Positions 1-5,168 of a stretch of 8,137 bases of DNA are shown in pieces. The position numbers and the translations under genes were made by a program. Below the pieces are notes generated by a model. The model was given only the letters and a program-made list of their open reading frames with translations. It made no database searches and was not told the origin of the DNA. The stretch's first letter is position 1. Each line of letters starts with the position of its first letter. The stretch is from Acetobacteraceae bacterium (GTDB taxonomy: Bacteria; Pseudomonadota; Alphaproteobacteria; Acetobacterales; Acetobacteraceae). The DNA lies in the NCBI GenBank assembly GCA_030039695.1, contig JASHVB010000871.1, forward strand, positions 1-8,137. Direction: 5' to 3'.

Positions 1-1197
1 TTCGTCGATACCTGGGGCGTGCAGGATGACAAGACCATCAAGATCACACTGAAGTCGCCATTCCCGCTGCTCATCGACGCGCTGGCCAAGCCCGCGGCGA
101 ACGAGCCGTTCGTCATGCCGGAGCACATCGCCAAGACCGATCCAATGCAGCAGATCAAGGAGACGATCGGCTCCGGACCGTTCAAGTTCATCGCCAAAGA
201 CTGGGTGCCTGGCAGCAGCGCGGCGTACGAGAAGTTCGAGGACTACGTGCCGCGCAACGAACCGCCGGATTGGGCGTCCGGTGGTAAGGTCGCTTACTTC
301 AAGCGCGTGGAGTGGACAATCATTCCCGATGCCGCCACCGCCGCCGCGGCCTTTCAAGCCGGCGAAGTCGACTGGTGGGAGCAAGTGCAGGCGGACCTCG
401 TGCCGCTGCTGAAGAAGAACAAGGCGCAGAAGGTCGGACTGGCGAATCCCACCGGCTACATAGGGGTGATGCGCTTTAATGAGCTGTTCCCGCCGTTCAA
501 CGACGCACGCATCCGTCGCGCGGTCATGCTGTCGGTGAACCAGGAAGACTACATGCGCGCCGTCACCGGCAACGATCCCTCGGCCTACAAGATCTGTAAG
601 GCCTTCTTCCCCTGCGGCACGCCATTCGGCACGCAGATTGGGGCGTCGGAGATGAAAGGCGACCCCATGCTGGGCAGGAAACTGCTGAAGGAAGGCGGCT
701 ATGCCGGGCAGAAGGTGGTGATCATCAACCCCACCGATTTTCCCAGCATCGGACCGCTCGGCGAAGTGACCTACGACCTGTTGAAGAACAAGCTCGGCAT
801 GAATGCCGAGCTGCAGGAAATGGACTGGGGGACGGTCGTCCAGCGCCGCGCGAGCAAGAACCCGATCGACCAGGGGGGCTGGTCGATCTTCCACACTTGG
901 TGGCCAAGCGATTCTATCCTCAACCCGGTCCTGTCGGCGATCATCCGCGGCCAGGGCGCCAGCGGCTGGTTCGGCTGGTTCAGCGACGCGAAGATCGAAG
1001 AGCTGACCAACGACTTCCTGAGCGCGAAGGACCAGCCGGCGCGGATGAAGATCACGGATGCTATCCAGAAACAGGCGTTTGCCCAGGCGCCGACGATCCC
1101 GCTCGGTCTCTTCTACATCCGCAACGGTTACCAGGCGGATTTGAGCCACATGCTGGTGAGCCAGGCGCCGTTCTTCTGGAGTGTGCGGCGGACGTAG
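1..1197 (+). CDS. ABC transporter substrate-binding protein, peptide/nickel type (SBP family 5), 5' end missing
   Basis: This is the C-terminal 398 residues of a periplasmic solute-binding protein of the oligopeptide/dipeptide/nickel ABC importer class, which captures the solute and delivers it to an inner-membrane permease. The frame is open from base 1, so the gene starts upstream; the GTG at 19 is an internal valine, not the start. Typical family features are the IGSGPFKF segment (about residue 56), the stretch in which a conserved Asp-Ala-Arg-Ile-Arg-Arg-Ala marks the lobe-2 helix (about 167-173), and a C-terminus ending in an aromatic FFWSVRR segment. The family is usually about 500-540 residues, so roughly a quarter is missing, including any signal peptide. 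Two cysteines lie nine residues apart near residue 200. Permease and ATPase genes do not follow on the 3' side, so they would have to lie upstream or elsewhere. The substrate cannot be told from sequence; peptide is the default guess. Confidence 0.93.
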   Translation, partial: FVDTWGVQDDKTIKITLKSPFPLLIDALAKPAANEPFVMPEHIAKTDPMQQIKETIGSGPFKFIAKDWVPGSSAAYEKFEDYVPRNEPPDWASGGKVAYFKRVEWTIIPDAATAAAAFQAGEVDWWEQVQADLVPLLKKNKAQKVGLANPTGYIGVMRFNELFPPFNDARIRRAVMLSVNQEDYMRAVTGNDPSAYKICKAFFPCGTPFGTQIGASEMKGDPMLGRKLLKEGGYAGQKVVIINPTDFPSIGPLGEVTYDLLKNKLGMNAELQEMDWGTVVQRRASKNPIDQGGWSIFHTWWPSDSILNPVLSAIIRGQGASGWFGWFSDAKIEELTNDFLSAKDQPARMKITDAIQKQAFAQAPTIPLGLFYIRNGYQADLSHMLVSQAPFFWSVRRT

Positions 1198-1230
1198 ACC
1201 AATCCGCGACGGCCCCGTATATGGCCAGTC

Positions 1231-1584
1231 ATGAACATTGGCACCTGGCTGTTCACCAAGCTCCGTGGCCGCCGCGTCGGTACCGACGCGGCGGGCAACG
1301 TCTACTTCGAGGAACGGCGGGAACGGCCAGGACTGCGCCGGCGCCGCTGGGTCGCCTACGCCGGCGCGCCGGAGGCTTCCGAGGTGCCACCCGAATGGCA
1401 CGCCTGGCTGCACTACACCATTGATGCCCCGATCCAGGAGGCGGCGCGGAGGCCGTGGGAGAAGCCGCATCTGCCGAACTTGACCGGAACGCCCCAGTCG
1501 TACCGGCCGCCCGGCCATGACTATCAGGGCGGGCAGCGCGCCCGTGCGACCGGCGACTACGAAGCCTGGACCCCGGGCGAGTAG
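1231..1584 (+). CDS. NDUFA12-family NADH:ubiquinone oxidoreductase accessory subunit (B17.2 homologue)
   Basis: This 117-residue protein belongs to the NDUFA12/B17.2 family, a supernumerary subunit of respiratory complex I shared by alphaproteobacteria and mitochondria; it sits on the peripheral arm and helps assembly or stability. Diagnostic pieces visible are VGTDAAGNVYFEE (residues 16-28), RRWVAYAG (38-45), VPPEWHAWLHY (53-63) and HLPNLTGTPQSYRPPG near residues 80-95. The length is close to that usual for bacterial members. The ATG at 1231 gives the canonical MNIGTWLFT beginning. No strong Shine-Dalgarno is visible before it, and the gap from the preceding stop is only 33 bases, so a dedicated promoter would have to lie inside the upstream gene. 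The next gene, mlaD-like, begins 9 bases after its stop. The core nuo genes are not in the window. Identification is firm; complex I association is family knowledge. Confidence 0.95.
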   Translation: MNIGTWLFTKLRGRRVGTDAAGNVYFEERRERPGLRRRRWVAYAGAPEASEVPPEWHAWLHYTIDAPIQEAARRPWEKPHLPNLTGTPQSYRPPGHDYQGGQRARATGDYEAWTPGE

Positions 1585-1593
1585 GAGCGTCCG

Positions 1594-2142
1594 ATGCCTC
1601 GACGCAGTATCGCCGAGGTGCTGACCGGCGCCGTCGTGCTGCTGGTCGCGGCCGGCTTCCTCGCCTACGCGATTGCCCATTCCGGCCGTAGCACCGCCTC
1701 CGGCTATACGCTTTATGCACGGTTCGACCACGTGGATGGTCTGGCGGTTGGCGCCGACGTGCGATTGGCCGGCGTAAAGGTCGGCAGCGTGACCAGTACG
1801 ACAATCGACCCCAAGACTTTTCTCGCCACGGTGTCGTTCACCGTGCGCTCCGGGATCGAGCTGCCGAAGGACACCAGCGCCTCGATCACTTCCGAGGGCC
1901 TGCTGGGCGGCGACTACCTGTCGCTGTCGCCGGGGGGCGACGAAGTGATGTTGCAGCCGGGCCAGACCATCACCATCACCCAATCGGCGGCCAATCTGGA
2001 GGAGCTGTTGGGCAGGTTCATCTTCAGTGCATCCAACCTGGCGAGCGCAATCAGGGCCGGCGCACAGGGCGGCCAGTCCACCGCCGGTCAGGAGCGGCCG
2101 GCGCCGAGTCCTGCCCCCCCGCCCGGGGCCAAGTCACCATGA
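1594..2142 (+). CDS. mlaD: MlaD-like MCE-domain phospholipid transport protein
   Basis: This 182-residue protein has the MlaD layout: a short cytoplasmic N-terminus, one transmembrane anchor (about residues 7-29), then a periplasmic MCE domain (about 38-130). MlaD forms a hexameric ring on the inner membrane that passes phospholipid between an MlaFEB-type ABC complex and periplasmic carriers. Seen directly are the MCE signatures FDHVDGLAVGADVRLAGVKVG (residues 44-64, shown in part by DGL and GVKVG) and the ITSEGLLGGDYLSL segment (98-111), typical of the family. The tail (about 165-182) is proline/alanine-rich and encoded partly by a run of seven C. A GGAG overlapping the preceding TAG, 6 bases before the ATG, fits the start. 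The ATPase, permease and periplasmic MlaC genes are not adjacent; orphan placement beside NDUFA12 is, as I recall, common in alphaproteobacteria. The stop overlaps the next start as ATGA. Confidence 0.93.
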   Translation: MPRRSIAEVLTGAVVLLVAAGFLAYAIAHSGRSTASGYTLYARFDHVDGLAVGADVRLAGVKVGSVTSTTIDPKTFLATVSFTVRSGIELPKDTSASITSEGLLGGDYLSLSPGGDEVMLQPGQTITITQSAANLEELLGRFIFSASNLASAIRAGAQGGQSTAGQERPAPSPAPPPGAKSP

Positions 2143-2357
2143 TCCCGCCACCGCCCGCGCGCTGGCCAGGCCTCGACGGCAATGCCGTCGGCTGTCGTGA
2201 GAAGATGCGCGTGCTCGCCGAGAATCACGCTGAACTCGCTCAGGTCATGCAGGACGCGTTCGAGGATGCGATCCTGATGGGCGTGGATGAACAAGCGATG
2301 CGGCAGATCCTCACCGGGATGGTGGAGGGGCTGGAGTCGCCGAAGCGCGCCCGATGA
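2139..2357 (+). CDS. Small conserved-looking protein of unknown function (72 aa)
   Basis: I do not recognise this family. The 72-residue product has a proline-rich start (IPPPPARWPG), then one acidic, mostly helical stretch from about residue 18 to 66, with regular hydrophobic spacing in MRVLAENHAELAQVMQDAF and VDEQAMRQILTGMVEGL. There is one cysteine (residue 19), no signal peptide and no membrane segment, so it should be cytoplasmic. Evidence that it is real: its ATG overlaps the mlaD stop as ATGA, its own stop overlaps the next ATG as ATGA, and its frame fills the gap between two confident genes exactly. No good ribosome binding site is visible, which fits start by coupling to mlaD. It could assist one of its membrane or exported neighbours, but that is only inference from position. 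Confidence 0.75.
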   Translation: MIPPPPARWPGLDGNAVGCREKMRVLAENHAELAQVMQDAFEDAILMGVDEQAMRQILTGMVEGLESPKRAR

Positions 2358-3121
2358 AGCGGGCTTTGCTGGCTGCGGTGGTGGCGCTTGCGCCCGCGAT
2401 CGTGTCGGCGCAGGAGCCACCGTCGCCGCCGATCGTGTCCGAGCCGCTGCCGCCGCCAAAACCGCAGGTTCCGCCAACACAGCCCGGCTCGGGGCAGCCG
2501 CAGCCTCTACAGCCGCCGTCGGGTGCGGGGTCACCCGGGCTAATTCCGCCGACCGTGCAGGCGCCCGCCGGGCCAGGGCAGGGGGGGGTGATCCCACCGT
2601 CGGCACAGGCACCAAGCGTGACGCAGCCGCTGCCGGCGCCCGGGACGTTCCAGCCCTCCCCATCGCCACCCGCCGCGACACCGCCCGGGCAGCCGCCGCA
2701 GCAATCCGGACAACCTGCCGGTGCGCCCGGATCGCCCCCGGCCGGGGCGCCGGCCGCGCCAGGTCAAGCGCCAGGTGTGCCGGGACAGCCTGCCGGCCCC
2801 GCGCCGGCGCCGCCGCCGCCGAACGTGTGGGTCCCACAGGGTGGCGCAATTCTGCAGGTGCTGGACAAGGTGAACGCGACCACCACCACGCTGGCCGTGA
2901 AGGTCGGGCAATCCGCTACGTACGGATCGCTGCACATCCAGGTTCTCGCGTGCGAGATTCGGCCGCCTGACATGCCGCAGGACGCTACGGCGTCGCTGGT
3001 TATCAATGATACAAACCCCGACCAGCCTGGCTTCCAGGGCTGGATGCTGAAGAACGAACCGTTCCTGTCGATGCTGCAGAGTCCCAGCTACGATGTCCGG
3101 GTTGAGGGGTGTACGCCATGA
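2354..3121 (+). CDS. Exported DUF2155-domain protein with long proline-rich linker
   Basis: This 255-residue protein has three parts. Residues 1-19 form a typical Sec signal peptide (MKR, hydrophobic core, IVSA cut before Gln20). Residues 20-157 are low complexity, dominated by Pro, Gly, Ala and Gln, and likely span the periplasm or are disordered. Residues 158-255 match the DUF2155 domain: NVWVPQGG at the start, AVLQVL-like strand (AILQVLDKV), two cysteines (C200 and C253) that could form a disulfide, and a characteristic PGFQGWMLKNEPFLSML segment (225-241). DUF2155 proteins are known from alphaproteobacteria, have no settled function that I know of, and are often found near NDUFA12-type genes. 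The ATG overlaps the preceding stop as ATGA; no strong Shine-Dalgarno is visible. A run of eight G (2581-2588) lies inside the linker. An envelope role is inferred from the signal peptide and the neighbouring mlaD. Confidence 0.9.
   Translation: MKRALLAAVVALAPAIVSAQEPPSPPIVSEPLPPPKPQVPPTQPGSGQPQPLQPPSGAGSPGLIPPTVQAPAGPGQGGVIPPSAQAPSVTQPLPAPGTFQPSPSPPAATPPGQPPQQSGQPAGAPGSPPAGAPAAPGQAPGVPGQPAGPAPAPPPPNVWVPQGGAILQVLDKVNATTTTLAVKVGQSATYGSLHIQVLACEIRPPDMPQDATASLVINDTNPDQPGFQGWMLKNEPFLSMLQSPSYDVRVEGCTP
3104..3109 (+). promoter_or_regulatory. Ribosome binding site deciding the otsB start
   Basis: GAGGGG lies 8 bases before the ATG at 3118. This favours that ATG over the in-frame GTG at 3109, which overlaps the site itself. 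The same ATG also forms an ATGA overlap with the DUF2155 stop, as at the two upstream junctions. Confidence 0.65.
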
Positions 3122-3858
3122 GCCTCGATCGCCCGCCACCGTTCGATCGCACGGCGCTGCATCTCGACCTGGACGGTACGTTACTGGACATCGCACCGAC
3201 GCCCGACGCGGTCGTCGTGCCACCGGGGCTGACAGACACGCTGCATCGGCTGCGCGACCAACTCGGGGGCGCAATCGCGATCGTCACCGGCCGCACCGCT
3301 GACGTGATCGATCGCTTGCTGGGCGATGGCGCCTTCGCACTGGGGGCGGAGCACGGTGGGACGGTGCGTCGCCTACCGGGTACGCCTCTGGAACGAGCGG
3401 ACACGCATATTGCTGCCCCGCCGAACGCATGGATCGAGGCGACGCAGCGGCTCGCTGATGCGCATCCCGGCGCATTGATGGAGCGCAAGGGGCGCGGTTT
3501 CACTCTGCACTACCGCGCGGTGCCCGAGGCAGGGCCGTTGTTTCGCGACGCTTTGCTGGCCATGCTGGCGGCCTCGCCGGCTTTCGAACTGCTGGCGGGG
3601 AACCACATTTGGGAGGTGCGGCCGCGCGGCGTCGACAAAGGCACCGCGGTGCGCACGCTAATGGCGGGGCCGCCGTTCGCGGGGCGCTTGCCGCTGTTCA
3701 TCGGCGACGACGTGACGGACGAGGATGGTATGCGCGTCGCTCGCGCGCTGGGCGGTGCGGGCCTCCAGGTGGCGCCAGCATTCGGCTCCGCCAGCGGCGT
3801 GCGCTCGTGGCTGAAGGCGGCAGTGGAGCACGGCGACTGGCCGGAGCTACCGCCTTAA
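3118..3858 (+). CDS. otsB: Trehalose-6-phosphate phosphatase
   Basis: This 246-residue HAD-superfamily enzyme removes phosphate from trehalose 6-phosphate to give trehalose, the last step of the OtsA/OtsB pathway for osmotic and desiccation protection. It acts in the cytoplasm and needs Mg2+. Motif I is DLDGTLLD, with nucleophile D17 and acid/base D19. Motif II is IVTGR (55-59). The cap-region EHGG (78-81) and the E122/K124/G125 patch are typical of T6P phosphatases. K174 lies in the VDKG motif III, and motif IV is GDDVTDEDGM (196-205). All catalytic positions are present and the length is normal. The chosen ATG has a good ribosome binding site and overlaps the previous stop by four bases. 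The synthase gene otsA, often next to otsB, is not in the window; a transposon remnant starts about 130 bases downstream. Confidence 0.95.
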   Translation: MSLDRPPPFDRTALHLDLDGTLLDIAPTPDAVVVPPGLTDTLHRLRDQLGGAIAIVTGRTADVIDRLLGDGAFALGAEHGGTVRRLPGTPLERADTHIAAPPNAWIEATQRLADAHPGALMERKGRGFTLHYRAVPEAGPLFRDALLAMLAASPAFELLAGNHIWEVRPRGVDKGTAVRTLMAGPPFAGRLPLFIGDDVTDEDGMRVARALGGAGLQVAPAFGSASGVRSWLKAAVEHGDWPELPP

Positions 3859-3989
3859 CATCTCTCGCGTGTTGTGCGTGCAAGGGATCGGCGCCCGAAG
3901 CTCAGCAGGTGAGGGACCGACCTCATCCCGCTCGTTTCAGCGGCCTGTCTGCCTTGCCGTGCGCGATCTTCGCGCGATCCCCTGGTGGC
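3859..3989 (+). other. Non-coding stretch after otsB with two hairpins
   Basis: No gene is supported here. Two inverted repeats are visible. TGAGG (3910-3914) pairs with CCTCA (3921-3925), with two further G-C pairs beyond a one-base bulge. GCGCGA (3961-3966) pairs perfectly with TCGCGC (3970-3975) around a 3-base loop. Neither is followed by a T run, so they are poor intrinsic terminators, although the first could end the otsB transcript. The second lies just before recognisable transposase sequence and could be part of the old element end. Confidence 0.4.
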
Positions 3990-4291
3990 GCTAGCAAGGC
4001 GCACCTCTACGGCGCCCGGGTGATCGTGATCGCTGGCGTCCTTCGAGCAAGACCTGTTGCTGGTGCGTCGTCAAGCGGACGCTGGTCTTGGCGGAGAGGA
4101 CGTTCCGCTGTGACCACTGTGGATTCGAGGCTGGGCGGGATGTCAACGCCGCCCTGAACCTCGCTCGACTGGCCGCAAGCGCTGCGGTGACAGCCTGTGG
4201 AGAGGCACGCTCCAGCGCGAGACGCCGGCCTCGCTTGAAACGAACCTCTGTGAAGCAGGAAGAAGGTTCTGACCTCCGGGAGGCCGCTTGA
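3990..4291 (+). pseudogene. tnpB: Decayed TnpB (IS200/IS605 OrfB-type) C-terminal remnant
   Basis: This is the last hundred or so residues of a TnpB, the RNA-guided nuclease carried by IS200/IS605 and IS607 elements. Two frames must be joined. Bases 3990-4028 read ASKAHLYGARVIV, matching the usual K-x-x-x-YG-x-x-VVV run. From about 4028 the frame one base back continues with DRWRPSSKTCCWC, then LAERTFRCDHCGFEAGRDVNAALNLAR. The zinc ribbon keeps both CxxC pairs, but the glycine normally after the first pair is missing. The usual DRDxNAA of the RuvC-III site reads GRDVNAA, so the Asp nearest the Asn survives. The tail, with VTACGEA and TSVKQEE, is typical. Nothing matching the first RuvC motifs is seen upstream. 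The frameshift and missing N-terminal two thirds make it non-functional. It is a scar left by a past insertion. Confidence 0.78.
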
Positions 4292-4314
4292 TGGCCCCGA
4301 GCCCGTAAAGCGGC
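4283..4314 (+). repeat. Stem-loop at the 3' edge of the TnpB remnant
   Basis: GCCGCTT (4283-4289) pairs perfectly with AAGCGGC (4308-4314) over an 18-base loop, and a small CCTCC/GGAGG repeat (4273-4283) lies immediately before it. In IS200/IS605 elements the right end and the guide RNA scaffold lie at and just beyond the 3' end of tnpB, so this could be a remnant of that structure. No element boundary could be fixed. The rest of the stretch to 4527 shows no gene I can support. Confidence 0.35.
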
Positions 4315-4514
4315 GAGTGTATCGAGGCCGCCTGGGGGCTGGTCTTGATCCCGGAGCAATCACCAGAGTTCTCAGAGCGGCATGGGCTCGGCCAGCGGGC
4401 AGTGTTGCTGCGCTCGACCCCGCTGCCAACAGATCTGGCGCTGACCAATGAGGTCTTCGTTCTACGAGCCTCGCCTTGGCCAGTTGGCGGGTTGACCTCT
4501 CCCGTCGCGCGGGC

Positions 4515-4520
4515 GAGGTG
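4515..4520 (+). promoter_or_regulatory. Ribosome binding site deciding the TPR-protein start
   Basis: GAGGTG lies 7 bases before the ATG at 4528. The frame is also open back to a TTG at 4345, but that 61-codon extension has no repeat-like sequence and no comparable site, so 4528 is preferred. Confidence 0.6.
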
Positions 4521-4527
4521 TACTGGT

Positions 4528-5037
4528 ATGGTCTCTCCTGCTGAACTGCGTGCCACGCGCGACGAACTTCAACGCCTGATCGAACAGCGCGAAGCCGCGC
4601 TCGGTCCCGACGATCCGGCGCTGGCAGACGATTTACGCCAGCTCGGCCGGATCGTGCACGACCTTGGTGAGTTTACGGCGGCCACGGAATTGCTGGAACG
4701 CGCCCGCGCGCTGCATATCGCAGAACACGGGCCGGAGCATCCCGAGGTCGCGACCGACCTGAACCATCTCGGGCTTGTGTTACACGATGCCGGCGACCTC
4801 GAGGTCGCCTATTCGGTGTTTGAACGTGCCTTGCAGATCGACGAACGGACACTCGGCACTCGACATCCAAGCGTCGGTCGCGACGCCAACAACCTGGCGG
4901 GTGTTCTGCGCGACCTGGGCGACAGCATCTCCGCTCGTGCTGCGTTGGAATATGCGCTGAGCATCTACCTGGCCGCGCTCGGTGCGGAACATCCGACGAC
5001 GCGGGCAGTGGCCGGGAACCTGGCGGCCCTGGGGTAG
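4528..5037 (+). CDS. Tetratricopeptide-repeat protein of 42-residue (kinesin-light-chain-like) type
   Basis: The 169-residue product is almost entirely repeat. The linker LGPDDP, HGPEHP, LGTRHP, LGAEHP recurs at residues 25, 67, 109 and 151, an exact 42-residue period, and each is followed by the helix pair of a TPR_10/TPR_12-type unit (for example ATDLNHLGLVLHDAGDLEVAYSVFERAL, shown by its N-L-G and A-L positions). Such repeats act as protein-binding scaffolds; the partner is unknown. There is no signal peptide, membrane segment or attached effector domain, so it is probably a small cytoplasmic adaptor, or the surviving end of a larger protein, since larger TPR/NB-ARC or CHAT proteins carry the same repeat. 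It stands alone between the TnpB scar and gcrA. The last unit stops after one helix, so the C-terminus may be truncated, though a TAG followed by a stem-loop ends it cleanly. Confidence 0.85.
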   Translation: MVSPAELRATRDELQRLIEQREAALGPDDPALADDLRQLGRIVHDLGEFTAATELLERARALHIAEHGPEHPEVATDLNHLGLVLHDAGDLEVAYSVFERALQIDERTLGTRHPSVGRDANNLAGVLRDLGDSISARAALEYALSIYLAALGAEHPTTRAVAGNLAALG

Positions 5038-5087
5038 GGACAAACCAATATCTTGCGCCACCGGGCGTGACTTGTCCCCAACTTTTT
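5037..5087 (+). terminator. Candidate terminator after the TPR gene
   Basis: GGGACAA (5037-5043) pairs perfectly with TTGTCCC (5072-5078). Inside lies a second stem, CGCC (5056-5059) with GGCG (5064-5067), and five T follow at 5083-5087. The stem starts on the last base of the TAG stop. The long loop and the four bases before the T run make it atypical, so it could also be a protein-binding site upstream of gcrA. Confidence 0.35.
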
Positions 5088-5094
5088 GTGGGTA

Positions 5095-5104
5095 GAGTCG
5101 ATTC
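5095..5104 (+). promoter_or_regulatory. Two adjoining GANTC (CcrM-type methylation) sites before gcrA
   Basis: GAGTC (5095-5099) is followed directly by GATTC (5100-5104). GANTC is the target of the alphaproteobacterial cell-cycle methyltransferase CcrM, and GcrA family members are known to work with sigma-70 at promoters holding methylated GANTC. The pair lies 65-74 bases before the gcrA start codon. The bases are certain; a role in controlling gcrA is inference. Confidence 0.6.
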
Positions 5105-5118
5105 GCGGCTTGAGCCGC
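5105..5118 (+). promoter_or_regulatory. Perfect dyad (GCGGCT-TG-AGCCGC) abutting the GANTC pair
   Basis: Six-base arms match perfectly around a 2-base centre; a flanking TTC/GAA adds three more pairs with a one-base offset. The dyad begins on the base after the second GANTC and overlaps the best -35 candidate. It looks like an operator for a dimeric regulator. Which protein binds is unknown. Confidence 0.5.
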
Positions 5119-5139
5119 TGAACCAGCAAACTGTATGTT
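5110..5139 (+). promoter_or_regulatory. Candidate sigma-70 promoter of gcrA
   Basis: TTGAGC (5110-5115) and TATGTT (5134-5139) are separated by 18 bases, close to the alphaproteobacterial housekeeping pattern. The transcript would start near 5146 and have a leader of about 23 bases. A ribosome binding site GGGGAG (5155-5160) stands 8 bases before the ATG. A weaker alternative, TTGTCC (5072) with TAGAGT (5093) at 15-base spacing, would place the first GANTC in the -10 region. Confidence 0.4.
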
Positions 5140-5168
5140 GTGGTCGGGCCACGGGGGGAGACCACAAC

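Noticed and set aside
2088..2849. Long minus-strand open frame opposite DUF2155 (also 2540-3274)
   Set aside because: It is antisense to a GC-rich proline linker; the translation is Arg/Ala/Pro-rich with no recognisable motif, as expected from composition.
3109..3117. GTG start three codons upstream for otsB
   Set aside because: The ribosome binding site overlaps it, whereas the ATG at 3118 has correct spacing and the same ATGA overlap as its neighbours.
3609..4157. 182-codon plus-strand frame overlapping the otsB 3' end
   Set aside because: The part inside otsB is out-of-frame shadow; only its last third (3990-4028) has meaning, as a piece of the TnpB remnant.
4345..4527. N-terminal extension of the TPR protein from TTG 4345
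   Set aside because: It has no repeat pattern and no ribosome binding site; the ATG at 4528 has a good one at 7 bases.
5038..5168. CtrA-type TTAA-N7-TTAA site before gcrA
   Set aside because: I looked for it because gcrA is CtrA-controlled in Caulobacter, but no TTAA half-sites are present here.
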